From positions 1 to 38,626 of the forward strand of contig CAIVQO010000025.1 of the NCBI GenBank assembly GCA_903908065.1: a stretch of DNA of 38,626 nt, written 5' to 3'. Below, one piece after another: positions 14,396 to 25,947 of this stretch. A model generated the notes under the pieces. That model saw only the letters and a list, made by a program, of their open reading frames with translations, did no database searches and was not told where the DNA came from. Origin of the DNA: an uncultured beta proteobacterium (GTDB lineage: Bacteria; Pseudomonadota; Gammaproteobacteria; Burkholderiales; Rhodocyclaceae). Each line of letters begins with the position of its first letter. The first letter of the stretch is position 1. A program made the position numbers and the translations under genes.

Positions 14396-15679
14396 TTAGA
14401 CGATGGCGGCCAGCGGCTGCACCGTCACCGTATCGCCGGCGCCGACTTTGCCGCGCTCGTGTTCCAGCACGATGAAGCAGTCGGCGTCGGCCATCGAGCG
14501 CAGCACGCCCGAGCCCTGGGCGCCGGTGGGGCGCACGGTCCAGGCGCCTGACTCGTCGCGGCCGAGGATGCCGCGCTGGTATTCGGTGCGGCCGGGGCTT
14601 TTCTTCATCGCTTCGAGGCAGCGCGCCTCGAAGGCCGGGACGGCGGGAATCGGGTCTAGTCCGGCGAGCTTGAGGATGGCTGGGCGCACGAACTGGTAGA
14701 AGGTGACCATCACCGCCACCGGGTTGCCCGGCAGGCCGAACAACCAGGCGCCGGGATGTTCGGGACCGTTCGGCTCGATGCGGCCGAAGGCCATGGGGCG
14801 GCCCGGCTTCATGGCGATCTTCCAGAAAGCGACTTCGCCCAGCTGGGTCATCAGCTGCTTGATGAAATCGGCCTCGCCGACCGAAACGCCGCCGCTGGTG
14901 ATGATGACGTCGGCACAGCCGGCGGCATCGCGGAAGGCGGCTTCGAGAGCCGCCGGGTCGTCGCGCACCACGCCCATGTCGATCACTTCGCAGCCCAGGC
15001 GCGTCAGCATGCCCCACAGCGTGTAGCGGTTGCTGTCATACACCGCGCCTTCGGTCAGCGGCTCGCCGATGCTGCACAGCTCGTCGCCGGTGGAGAACAG
15101 CGCGACGCGCACGCGGCGGCGCACCGTAACCTCGGCCACGCCGAGCGAGGCGACGATGCCGATTTCGGCCGGGCGCAGCTTGCGTCCGGCGGGGATGGCG
15201 GGCTTGCCGGCCTGCAGGTCCTCGCCCTTGCGGCGCGTGTTCTGACCCGCCTGCTGGCCCGGCGGCACGACCACCGTGTCGCCTTCGACCCGCGCCACTT
15301 CCTGGATGACGACGGTATCGACGCCCTCCGGCAGCACGGCGCCGGTCATGATCCGCACCGTCTCGCCGGCGCCGACTTTGCCGGCGTAGGCACGGCCGGC
15401 GAAGGCGGTGCCGATGTTCTTGACGCGCGTTTCGCCCGCGGCGAGGTCGGCGCCGCGCAGGCCCCAGCCGTCCATGGCCGAGTTGTCGTGGGCCGGCACA
15501 TCGATCGGCGAGATCACGTCGGCGGCCAGCACGCGGTCCAGCGCCTGGCGCACGAAGACTTTTTCAGTTCCGGCGACGGGGGCCAGCAGGCCGAGCACCA
15601 GTTCGCGGGCGCGGTCGGCGTGCAACGCATTCGGGTCGTAGTTGTCGGCGCGGGAGAGGGCTTGCAGTATCGAACTCAT
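14396..15679 (-). CDS. moeA: Molybdopterin molybdotransferase MoeA
   Basis: A 427-residue MoeA. It inserts molybdate (or tungstate) into adenylated molybdopterin. Visible are VPAHDNSAMDGWGLRGADL (domain III entrance), AGETVRIMTGAVLPEGVDTVV, then the MPT-binding GDELCSIGEPLTEGAVYDSNRYTL, DVIITSGGVSVGEADFIKQ, KPGRPMAFGRI and FGLPGNPVAVMVTFYQF; domain IV ends GDTVTVQPLAAIV. ATG 15679 (MSSILQALSRADNYD) is selected because sequence upstream lacks homology. It follows moaA by 16 bases and is probably cotranscribed. A 21-base stretch around KVGAG(D/E)TV is identical at 14433-14453 and 15363-15383 within the gene. Confidence 0.95.
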   Translation of the reverse strand: MSSILQALSRADNYDPNALHADRARELVLGLLAPVAGTEKVFVRQALDRVLAADVISPIDVPAHDNSAMDGWGLRGADLAAGETRVKNIGTAFAGRAYAGKVGAGETVRIMTGAVLPEGVDTVVIQEVARVEGDTVVVPPGQQAGQNTRRKGEDLQAGKPAIPAGRKLRPAEIGIVASLGVAEVTVRRRVRVALFSTGDELCSIGEPLTEGAVYDSNRYTLWGMLTRLGCEVIDMGVVRDDPAALEAAFRDAAGCADVIITSGGVSVGEADFIKQLMTQLGEVAFWKIAMKPGRPMAFGRIEPNGPEHPGAWLFGLPGNPVAVMVTFYQFVRPAILKLAGLDPIPAVPAFEARCLEAMKKSPGRTEYQRGILGRDESGAWTVRPTGAQGSGVLRSMADADCFIVLEHERGKVGAGDTVTVQPLAAIV

Positions 15680-15695
15680 GGCAATGACGGGCGGA

Positions 15696-16775
15696 TCAGC
15701 CGCCGATGTAGGACATTTCGATCTTCTTTGCCCCCGGCTTCGGCGTCGCCGCGCTGCGGATCTCGGAATACCGGTCGTCGCGTTCGCGCCAGAGGGCGGC
15801 GAATTCGCGGCGCAGGGCTTCATCGCCGCCGCCCCGGCGCAAGAGTGCGCGCAGGTCGTGGCCGCTCTGGGCGAAGAGGCAGGTGTAGAGCAGGCCCTCG
15901 GTCGACAGCCGGATGCGCGTGCAGGTGGAACAGAAGGCCTGGGTCACCGAGGAGATCACCCCGATCTCGCCGCCACCGTCGACATAGCGCCAGCGCTCGG
16001 CGACTTCGCCCGTGTAGTTGGGGTCGATGGCCTCCAGCGGGAATTCGGCGCCAATGCGCGCCACTACCTCGGCCGAGGGTAGCACCTCGTCCATGCGCCA
16101 GCCGTTGGAACTGCCGACATCCATGTATTCGATGAAGCGCAGGATGTGGCCGGAGTGGCGGAAGTGGCGCGCCAGCGGCAGCACCTGGTCGTCATTGGCA
16201 CCGCGTTTGACCACGCAGTTCACCTTGATTGGCGCGAGACCCACGGCGGCGGCGGCAGTGATGCCGTCGAGCACGTCGCCGACGGCGTAATCGACGTCGT
16301 TCATGCGCTTGAAGGCGGCATCCTCGATGCCATCGAGGCTGACCGTGACGCGGTGCAGGCCGGCATCCCTGAGCGTGCGGGCCTTTTTCGCCAGCAACGA
16401 GCCGTTGGTGGTGAGGGTGATCTCCACCGGAAATTTCGCCAGGCGCTCGATCAGGGTTTCGATGTGCCGGCGCAAGAGAGGTTCGCCGCCGGTGATGCGG
16501 ATCTTCTCGACGCCGAGGTCGACGAAGACGCGGGCGATGCGCTCGATCTCTTCGAAGGACAGCAGGCTGGCGCGCGGCAGGAAGGCGTAGTCGTCGGTGA
16601 ACACTTCCTTGGGCATGCAATACACGCAGCGGAAGTTGCAGCGGTCGGTGACCGAGATGCGCAGGTCACGTACGCGGCGGCCGCGGCGGTCGGCGAGTTC
16701 GCCGTCCGGTGCGGCGGCGAGGTCGCGCGCCGGCGGCAGGCTGGCGCGGAGGATGGGAATGATGCGGTCGGTCAT
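15696..16775 (-). CDS. moaA: GTP 3',8-cyclase MoaA
   Basis: A 359-residue radical SAM enzyme for the first step of molybdopterin synthesis, GTP to 3',8-cyclo-H2GTP. The N-terminal cluster motif is CNFRCVYC; the C-terminal cluster is [18 protein letters not shown], giving C-x2-C-x13-C. The protein ends MSYIGG, with the GG tail MoaA needs for activity. It also shows [13 protein letters not shown] and the SLDG strand. The start MTDRII has no Shine-Dalgarno sequence; TATATT (minus strand, 16786-16791) ends 10 bases upstream, so a very short leader is likely. Its partner MoaC is not in the window. Confidence 0.95.
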   Translation of the reverse strand: MTDRIIPILRASLPPARDLAAAPDGELADRRGRRVRDLRISVTDRCNFRCVYCMPKEVFTDDYAFLPRASLLSFEEIERIARVFVDLGVEKIRITGGEPLLRRHIETLIERLAKFPVEITLTTNGSLLAKKARTLRDAGLHRVTVSLDGIEDAAFKRMNDVDYAVGDVLDGITAAAAVGLAPIKVNCVVKRGANDDQVLPLARHFRHSGHILRFIEYMDVGSSNGWRMDEVLPSAEVVARIGAEFPLEAIDPNYTGEVAERWRYVDGGGEIGVISSVTQAFCSTCTRIRLSTEGLLYTCLFAQSGHDLRALLRRGGGDEALRREFAALWRERDDRYSEIRSAATPKPGAKKIEMSYIGG

Positions 16776-16809
16776 GGGAGGGCAGAATATACACCGCCTG
16801 CCGGGGCGC

Positions 16810-17043
16810 TCAGCGCGGTGTCGGGTCCTGCCCGGCGGGCTCCGCCGGGTCGCGCAGCAGCAGCCACATCAGGCGCAGGCCGAACAGGGCGTTGCCGGTC
16901 GCAAACACGATCAGCAGTGCCGCGGCCCAGGGCACGAGCGGAATCGCGCGGGCGATCCAGGCCAGCAGCGCCGACAGCAGATTGAGCACAATCACCAGCC
17001 AGAATGCCGGCTTGCGCGGCTGCCAGAGGCGCGCGAGCTTCAT
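16810..17043 (-). CDS. Small two-helix membrane protein
   Basis: A 77-residue hypothetical protein with two hydrophobic segments (about 14-35, [21 protein letters not shown]; about 38-62, [22 protein letters not shown]) and a short polar tail ending DPTPR. Its ATG overlaps the stop of the Lrp-type regulator (ATGA), so it is translated with it. I do not recognise a family; the coupling and the clean membrane topology support a real gene. Confidence 0.7.
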   Translation of the reverse strand: MKLARLWQPRKPAFWLVIVLNLLSALLAWIARAIPLVPWAAALLIVFATGNALFGLRLMWLLLRDPAEPAGQDPTPR

Positions 17044-17564
17044 GTGCCACCCGCGTAGCGCAGCCTCCGCCGCTCGCTTGCCGGGCGTGTCAGGTGGTCG
17101 AGCGGCAGCACGTGCGACTGTTTCACGCGCTGCAGGGCGATGTGGGTGCGGACTTGGGCCACGCCGGGCAGGCGCAGCACCCGCTTCATCATCAGTTCCG
17201 AGAATGCCGGCAGGTCGGGCGCGACGATGCGCAGCAGGTAGTCGGCGTCGCCGCTGACCGACCAGCAGTCGAGGACTTCGGGCAACTCCGCCAGCGCGCC
17301 CTCGAAGGCTTCCGACTGCGGCTTGCCGTGGCGTTCGAGCACCACGTGGGCGAAGGCGGTGACGCCCAGGCCTAAGGACGCGGGGTCGAGCAGGGCGGTC
17401 TGGCCGACGATGATGCCGGCCTCGGCCAGGCGCTGCAGGCGGCGGCTGATTTGTGAGGCGGAAAGATGCACACGCTCGCCCAGGGCGGCATGTGTTGCGG
17501 CGCCGTCGCGCTGGATTGCGTCGAGCAGGGCGAGGTCGTGGCGATCGATGGTAATTTCTTGCAT
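17040..17564 (-). CDS. Lrp/AsnC-family transcriptional regulator
   Basis: A 174-residue regulator. The N-terminal HTH covers about 5-60 (IDRHDLALLDAIQRDGAATHAALGERVHLSASQISRRLQRLAEAGIIVG). The C-terminal RAM/AsnC ligand domain has VSGDADYLLRIVAPDLPAFSELM and LPGVAQVRTHIALQRVK. Such proteins sense amino acids or their keto acids. The gene is divergent from the phenylpyruvate decarboxylase with a 117-bp AT-rich intergenic region, so control of that gene by phenylalanine or a related ligand is a reasonable inference. Confidence 0.93.
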   Translation of the reverse strand: MQEITIDRHDLALLDAIQRDGAATHAALGERVHLSASQISRRLQRLAEAGIIVGQTALLDPASLGLGVTAFAHVVLERHGKPQSEAFEGALAELPEVLDCWSVSGDADYLLRIVAPDLPAFSELMMKRVLRLPGVAQVRTHIALQRVKQSHVLPLDHLTRPASERRRLRYAGGT

Positions 17565-17681
17565 TTAAATTTAACTTAGTGCATGAAACACGCATGATAC
17601 TGTAGATTTATCGATACAAATGCATGCCATTAGCGGTTGGTGTGCGCAAGAATTCGCACAATCACTTCCGGAGCCTTCGCC
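17565..17681. promoter_or_regulatory. Divergent control region between the Lrp-type regulator and phenylpyruvate decarboxylase
   Basis: This AT-rich 117-bp stretch stands out from the local GC level. It includes ATTTAAAT next to the regulator start, repeated GCATG words, TAGATTTATC and, near the decarboxylase gene, the inverted repeat GTGCG/CGCAC (17642-17646 and 17655-17659). GGAG precedes the ATG at 17682. No exact -35/-10 pair could be fixed with confidence. Confidence 0.5.
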
Positions 17682-19325
<1,644 letters not shown>

Positions 19326-19356
19326 GCCGGGCCTGAAAATCCGCTACGCTAGGGGC

Positions 19357-20235
19357 ATGGTTTCCCCATCTGCACGTCCCATGCTCCTGCGTTGCCTGAT
19401 CCTGCCCGTACTTTGGTGCGGGCTGCTTGTACCAGCGTTTGCCGACGACCAGGAAATCGAGGCGCCGCGCGTGGTATCGGCGCTGGAGCAAGGCCTGGCC
19501 GCGGAGCTGGGCGCCGGGTTGGGACGCAATCCTGAGCTGGCCATCGCCTTGTACTGCGATGCCGGAACCATGGGCAGCGCCGAGGGCTACTTTCGCGTCG
19601 GGCGCGTGCTCGCCCTCGGTCCGGACTACATCCGCAACGCGGCACTGGCCAACGCTTATTTCGCCCTTGCCGCACGGCTCGGCCATCGCGCGGCGGTGGA
19701 TGCCTTCGACCAGCGGGTCGAAGCCGCCGCCCTGAAAGATGATTGCGGCACCTTCCTCGCCGGGCTGGAAAAGCAACGCTTCGACCTCGACGGCTACCTG
19801 GCCGGACTGACGCCCGTCAAGCGCGGCATCGCCGATCTGATCCGCCGCCTGGCGCCGCGCCATCAGGTCGATGCGCGCCTGGCCGTCGCCGTCGCCCTGG
19901 TCGAATCCAACCTGAATGCCAGGGCCCGCTCGCCCAAGAACGCGGAGGGCGTGATGCAGTTGATCCCCGGCACCCAGCAGCGCTTCGGCGTCCGCGATCC
20001 CTGGGACGTCGAAGCCAATGTCAAGGGCGGACTGGCTTACCTAAAGTGGCTCGGCAACCGCTTCGGCGGCGACTGGGCGCTGGTCGCCGCCGCCTACAAC
20101 GCGGGTGAAGGCGCGGTCGATCGCTATCAGGGTATTCCGCCTTACCGCGAAACCCGCGACTACGTGCGCCGCGTGATGTTCTTCGCGGGCCGGACAGCGC
20201 TCCGGCCAGGGCAGGGGCACCGATCCGCACGATGA
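19357..20235 (+). CDS. Lytic transglycosylase (SLT domain), exported
   Basis: A 292-residue protein with a signal peptide (LLRCLILPVLWCGLLVPAFA, cleavage before DDQ). An N-terminal helical region with Sel1-like character (SAEGYFRVGRVLALGPDYIRNAALANAYFALAARLGH) precedes the SLT domain (about 160-275): LAVAVALVESNLNARARSPKNAEGVMQLIPGT with catalytic E183, and VAAAYNAGEGAVDRY. It cleaves peptidoglycan between MurNAc and GlcNAc. ATG 19357 is chosen; ATG 19381 would also leave an intact signal peptide. It follows the decarboxylase by 31 bases on the same strand, but the functions look unrelated. Confidence 0.88.
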   Translation: MVSPSARPMLLRCLILPVLWCGLLVPAFADDQEIEAPRVVSALEQGLAAELGAGLGRNPELAIALYCDAGTMGSAEGYFRVGRVLALGPDYIRNAALANAYFALAARLGHRAAVDAFDQRVEAAALKDDCGTFLAGLEKQRFDLDGYLAGLTPVKRGIADLIRRLAPRHQVDARLAVAVALVESNLNARARSPKNAEGVMQLIPGTQQRFGVRDPWDVEANVKGGLAYLKWLGNRFGGDWALVAAAYNAGEGAVDRYQGIPPYRETRDYVRRVMFFAGRTALRPGQGHRSAR

Positions 20236-20275
20236 GTGGATGTGGAAAGTCGTTAGGCTGGGGCAAAATGCAACG

Positions 20276-20290
20276 CCGCTAACGTAGCGG
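20276..20290 (+). repeat. Small perfect hairpin before the FHA gene
   Basis: CCGCTA (20276-20281), loop ACG, TAGCGG (20285-20290), followed by AATGTTTC. It could be a weak terminator for the transglycosylase gene or part of the FHA leader; the trailing U-run is short. Confidence 0.3.
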
Positions 20291-20325
20291 AATGTTTCGG
20301 TCAGGACAAGAAAAGGGAATGCATT

Positions 20326-20997
20326 TTGAGGGACCTGGTTTTCTGGACGCTGTTTACAGTGGTAGTGCTGGGCGTCGTGGTGACCTTGGCCCGAAACTAT
20401 CGACGGGCGTGGGCACGCGAACTGGAGTTGGAAGCCCTGCATGCGAAACTCCTTGCTGAGAAGGCGGGAGAAAAGGCCTCGCTGGCGACAAGCGTGGTGT
20501 CGGATGGAGCATTTTTGGCTTTCCCGCCTGTTTCTCCCGCCCCGCCGCAAAAGTTTGCCGGAGATGCCGAATCGGGGAGCGCACCGGCCGTGGCCGCGGA
20601 AGTGCCGGCCCCCGAGTCATTCGATCCAGCAAAGACACGCCTTTTCGTGCGCGTCGATTCCGTTGCTGCCCAGGTAGGAGTACCAGGGGGAATACCGGCG
20701 TTGGTAGGGCTGGCCGGGCGTCACAAAGGCAAGCGATTTCTAATCCCGGCCCTCGGATTGACCATCGGTCGTGCTAATGATAATGACGTAATCATTATCG
20801 ACGGCCGGGTTTCAGGGCATCACGCGTGGATCGGAATCGTAGACGGCCGGCCAATGCTGCGCGACTATCAGTCGCTGAACGGTACCTTCCTCAATGAAAA
20901 GCTAGATGTAGGAGTGAGCGAGGCGGCGCTAGGCAACGGCGATATCCTGCAGTTTGGCGGTGCCGACAGCGACCAGTATCAATTCGTGGTCCGCTGA
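20326..20997 (+). CDS. Membrane-anchored FHA-domain protein
   Basis: A 223-residue protein. An N-terminal membrane helix (about 3-22, DLVFWTLFTVVVLGVVVTLA) is followed by a charged helical stretch and a Pro/Ala-rich linker. The C-terminal FHA domain (about 135-220) shows LTIGRANDNDVIII, the phosphothreonine-contact VSGHHAWIG, and the LRDYQSLNGTFLNEKL loop. FHA domains bind phosphothreonine partners. The start is TTG 20326 with AAGGGA about 9 bases upstream; an ATG at 20319 is in another frame. No Ser/Thr kinase of the Pkn2 type is nearby; SrkA at 35190 is a different kinase family. Partner unknown. Confidence 0.85.
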   Translation: MRDLVFWTLFTVVVLGVVVTLARNYRRAWARELELEALHAKLLAEKAGEKASLATSVVSDGAFLAFPPVSPAPPQKFAGDAESGSAPAVAAEVPAPESFDPAKTRLFVRVDSVAAQVGVPGGIPALVGLAGRHKGKRFLIPALGLTIGRANDNDVIIIDGRVSGHHAWIGIVDGRPMLRDYQSLNGTFLNEKLDVGVSEAALGNGDILQFGGADSDQYQFVVR

Positions 20998-21047
20998 GTA
21001 TCGTCCAGTGAACAGGCGGGTCGCCATGGACGACAGACTGCGCAGGC

Positions 21048-22622
<1,575 letters not shown>

Positions 22623-22654
22623 GGTGGATAGGAGGGGAATGGCGAAGAGGCGCG

Positions 22655-22660
22655 ATTATA
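22655..22660 (-). promoter_or_regulatory. -10 box of prfC
   Basis: TATAAT on the minus strand, 32 bases before the GTG start. The -35 region is poor, so strength is uncertain. Confidence 0.45.
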
Positions 22661-22809
22661 CGGCGTGCGCGGTGTCCTGAGCTTGTGGAGCGAGGCCCAG
22701 CGCGGGGCAGGGGTGGCAGCGGCGGAGCCTGTTTTTCACTTTGGAATCAAGTGCAATCGCCATAGCATGTAGAATGCGTACCGCATATCCCGCGCGCCCT
22801 TCGCCTTCG

Positions 22810-24420
22810 ATGCCTCCCGACCCACAGCCCTTAGCCACCGAGCCTTTGCAGCGACCCCGCGGTGGCATGCGTCCGGTGCTGGTCACCCTGGCCTGCAGCC
22901 TGGCCATCAGTCTGGCGGTATGGCAGCACAGCCGGATGGAAGTGGAACGCCATTTGCGCATGGAGTTCGAGGCCGAACTGGCCAAGTTCCGCACCGATCT
23001 CAACTCGCGCCTCATCGGCAATGCGCGCGCCCTGCGCGCGGCAACCGCGCTGTTCATTGCCAGCGACGAGGTGACGCGCAAGGACTGGTCGGATTTCGTG
23101 CGCAGCCTGCGCCTGGAGAAGGACTTTCCCGCGATGCAGGCGATGGCGTTTGCGCGTGCCGTCGATGATGCGGGGCTGGAGGCCCTGGTGCGCGAGATGC
23201 GCGCGTCCGGCGCGGCAGATTTTTCGCCACGGCCACCCGGGCGACGTGACCGCTACGTGATGAATGTTCTGGCGGCGCCCGACAACGACGAAAACAGGCG
23301 CGCACTGGGCTACGACATGTGGCAGGACCCGGAGCGTCGGGCGACCATGCTGAGGGCGCTGGCTAGCGGCGACCCGGCGATCACCGGGCGCATCACCCTG
23401 AAGATCGATGAGCAGGGGCGGCAGGTGCCGGCCTTCATCATGTACCTGCCGGTGCCGCCCCGCGCCGATGGCCAGCAGGGAGGCTTCGTCCTCAGTCCCT
23501 TCCGCATGCCGGTGCTGATGGACGAGCTGATCCAGCATGGTCGGCGCGGCATTTCCCTGACCATCCATGACGGCGACACGCCGCGCCCGGAGGCGCTGTA
23601 TTACCGAAGCCACCTGAATCCGCCAGGCGAGGCACGCCTGGCGCACAGCGAGACCTTCGGTTTTGGCGGCCGCCAGTGGCGGCTCGACTTCGCCAGCCTG
23701 CCGGAGTTCGACGCCCGGGTCGATGACGGACATCCGCTGCAAATGCTGATCGGCGGCGTGATGTTCAGCCTGCTGGCGGCGTTTGCCGCATGGGTGCTGA
23801 CCACGCGTCGCGACCATGCTCTTGGCCTGGCGCGCGACATGACCCGCTCCTTGCGCGAATCCGAGGCGCGGCTGCGCGTGTTGATTGACCATGCGCCCGA
23901 ACCCATCGTCGTCTATGACGCCGACGCCGATCGCTTCGTCGACGCCAATCCGCGCGCCGAAGCGCTGTTCTGCTGTCCGCGCGAGGAGTTGCTGGCGGCG
24001 TCCGCGTCCCGCTTTTACCCTCCGGGCACCCATGACGGCCGCTCCGCCAGCGTGGTTGCCGGCGAGATGCTGGCGCGTGCCATGTCGGGCGAACAAGCGC
24101 TGTTCGACCGCACGCTGTGCAATGCCCGGGGAGAACTGGTGCGCTGCGAGATGCGCCTGATGCGCCTGCCGGCGACCGACCGGCGCCTGGTGCGCGTCAG
24201 CTTTATCGACATTACGCAGCGCAAGCGGATCGAGGCGGACCTCCAGGTTGCTGCGATCACCTTCGAATCGCACGAGGGCATGCTAGTGACCGATGCCGAA
24301 AAGAACATCTTGCGCGTCAATCGCAGCTTCTGCGAAATCACCGGCTACGAGGCGACGGAAGCGGTGGGCCAGACGCCGCGCCTGCTCAAGTCCGGGCGCC
24401 ATGAGCAGTCCTTCTATTAG
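22810..24420 (+). CDS. CHASE-PAS sensor half of an interrupted GGDEF-EAL protein
   Basis: 536 residues up to an in-frame TAG at 24418-24420. A membrane helix (about 21-37, PVLVTLACSLAISLAVW) precedes a periplasmic CHASE domain (about 60-260, RLEKDFPAMQAMAFARAV, ALGYDMWQDPERRATMLRAL, FRMPVLMDELI). A second helix (LIGGVMFSLLAAFAAWVL) is followed by a PAS domain (LRVLIDHAPEPIVVYDAD) and the start of another PAS (FESHEGMLVTDAEKNILRVNRSFCEITGYEA). The reading continues in the same frame into the GGDEF-EAL half three bases after the stop. The stop replaces the residue after SFY and before AMW, commonly Gln in related proteins, so CAG to TAG is likely. Start 22810 is one of several candidates (22774, 22867). 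Confidence 0.75.
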   Translation: MPPDPQPLATEPLQRPRGGMRPVLVTLACSLAISLAVWQHSRMEVERHLRMEFEAELAKFRTDLNSRLIGNARALRAATALFIASDEVTRKDWSDFVRSLRLEKDFPAMQAMAFARAVDDAGLEALVREMRASGAADFSPRPPGRRDRYVMNVLAAPDNDENRRALGYDMWQDPERRATMLRALASGDPAITGRITLKIDEQGRQVPAFIMYLPVPPRADGQQGGFVLSPFRMPVLMDELIQHGRRGISLTIHDGDTPRPEALYYRSHLNPPGEARLAHSETFGFGGRQWRLDFASLPEFDARVDDGHPLQMLIGGVMFSLLAAFAAWVLTTRRDHALGLARDMTRSLRESEARLRVLIDHAPEPIVVYDADADRFVDANPRAEALFCCPREELLAASASRFYPPGTHDGRSASVVAGEMLARAMSGEQALFDRTLCNARGELVRCEMRLMRLPATDRRLVRVSFIDITQRKRIEADLQVAAITFESHEGMLVTDAEKNILRVNRSFCEITGYEATEAVGQTPRLLKSGRHEQSFY

Positions 24421-24423
24421 GCC

Positions 24424-25947
24424 ATGTGGGACGCGATCGTATCCACCGGTACCTGGAGCGGCGAGATCTGGAACCGGCGCAAGAACGGCGAGATCTTCCC
24501 AGCCTGGACCACCATCACCGCCGTGCGTCGTCGCGACGGCGTGGTCAGTCACTACGTCGGCACCTTTACCGACATCACCCAGCGGCGCGCTGCCGAGGAC
24601 GAGATCCGCCACCTGGCCTTCTACGATGCGCTGACCCAGCTGCCCAATCGGCGCCTGATGCTCGATCGCCTGCGCCAGGCGCTGACCGCCAGCGCGCGGC
24701 ATGGGCGCCACGGCGCGCTGATGCTGTTCGACCTCGACGACTTCAAGACGCTCAACGACACCCTGGGCCATGACGTCGGCGACCAGTTCCTGATCGAGGT
24801 CGCCGCGCGCATGGAATCCTGCATCCGCGAATGCGATACCGTGGCGCGCCTGGGGGGCGACGAGTTCGTCGTCATCCTCGAGGAACTCGACGCCGGCCTG
24901 CTGGCGGCGATGCAGGCCGAGAGCGTGGCGGTCAAGATACAGGGCGCGCTGAACCAACCCTACCTGCTCGACCTCAGTCTGGCTGGTGGCGAAGCCAATA
25001 CGCGCAGCTATCACTGCACCTCGAGCATTGGCATCACCCTGTTTCGCGGCCACGATGTCGATGTGGATGAACTGCTCAAGCGTGCCGATACGGCGATGTA
25101 CCAGGCCAAGGCGGCGGGGCGCAACACCCTGCGCTTCTTCGATCCGCAGATGCAGGCGGCGGTCTCGGTGCGCGCCACGCTGGACACCGATCTGCGCGCG
25201 GCGATCGGCGAAAGCCAGTTCGTACTGCACTACCAGCCACAGGTCGACGGCAGCGGCCGCATGACCGGCGTCGAGGCCCTGCTGCGCTGGCAACACCCGC
25301 GCCGGGGCCTGGTGATGCCTGCCGAATTCATCGACCAGGCCGAAGCGACGCGCCTGATCATGCCGCTGGGCCGCTGGGTGCTCGAAACCGCCTGCCGCCA
25401 GTTGGCGGAGTGGGCGGGTCAGGCCGGACGCGAGGGGCTCGACATCGCGGTGAATGTCAGCGGCCGCCAGTTCCACCAGGCCGATTTCGTCGATCAGGTG
25501 AAGGCCGTGCTCGCCACCACCGGGGCCGATCCGCGCCGGCTCAAGCTCGAAGTGACGGAGAGCCTGCTGTTGCATGACATCGAGGATGTGGTGGCGCGCA
25601 TGGCGCAGTTGCGTGCCCTCGGCATCAATTTCGCACTCGACGATTTCGGCACCGGGTATTCGTCGCTTTACTATCTGAAACGCCTGCCGCTGGCCCAGCT
25701 CAAGATCGACCAGTCGTTCGTGCGCGATGTGCTGATCGATGCCAACGATGCCGCCATCGCCCGCACCGTGATCGCGCTGGGGCAAAGCCTGGGCCTGGCG
25801 GTGATTGCCGAGGGTGTCGAAACCCCTGGTCAGCGCGACTTCCTCAAGCTGCACGGCTGTCATGCCTTCCAGGGCAATCTGTTCGGCGTTGCCTGCGGTG
25901 CCGAAAAGCTCTTCTCCGAAGCGGCGGCGGAACGGCGCGACGGCTGA
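24424..25947 (+). CDS. PAC-GGDEF-EAL c-di-GMP half of the interrupted protein
   Basis: 507 residues in the same frame as the CHASE-PAS part, beginning at ATG 24424, one codon past the amber stop. The N-terminus is the rest of the broken PAS/PAC (GEIWNRRKNGEIFPAWTTI, GTFTDITQRRAAEDEI). The GGDEF domain has FYDALTQLPNRRLMLDRL and intact GGDEF in ARLGGDEFVVILEEL. The EAL domain has VEALLRWQHPRRGLV, LKLEVTESLLL, DDFGTGYSSL, KIDQSFV and IAEGVET. Both cyclase and phosphodiesterase motifs look intact. No Shine-Dalgarno sequence precedes the ATG, but reinitiation after the adjacent stop is possible. Its last residues diverge from the usual QGYLF ending (QGNLFGVACGAEKL). Confidence 0.8.
   Translation: MWDAIVSTGTWSGEIWNRRKNGEIFPAWTTITAVRRRDGVVSHYVGTFTDITQRRAAEDEIRHLAFYDALTQLPNRRLMLDRLRQALTASARHGRHGALMLFDLDDFKTLNDTLGHDVGDQFLIEVAARMESCIRECDTVARLGGDEFVVILEELDAGLLAAMQAESVAVKIQGALNQPYLLDLSLAGGEANTRSYHCTSSIGITLFRGHDVDVDELLKRADTAMYQAKAAGRNTLRFFDPQMQAAVSVRATLDTDLRAAIGESQFVLHYQPQVDGSGRMTGVEALLRWQHPRRGLVMPAEFIDQAEATRLIMPLGRWVLETACRQLAEWAGQAGREGLDIAVNVSGRQFHQADFVDQVKAVLATTGADPRRLKLEVTESLLLHDIEDVVARMAQLRALGINFALDDFGTGYSSLYYLKRLPLAQLKIDQSFVRDVLIDANDAAIARTVIALGQSLGLAVIAEGVETPGQRDFLKLHGCHAFQGNLFGVACGAEKLFSEAAAERRDG

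Noticed and set aside
16810-17595. Longer minus-strand frame extending the small membrane protein upstream across the regulator gene
   Set aside because: The upstream part is an off-frame reading of the Lrp-type regulator. The ATG at 17043 overlapping its stop gives a clean two-helix protein.
20252-20290. GTTAGGC followed by a GCTAAC-like word, resembling integron attC core boxes
   Set aside because: The boxes are in the wrong order (an attC needs RYYYAAC first and GTTRRRY last on the same strand) and the spacing is short. The region is 19 kb from intI.
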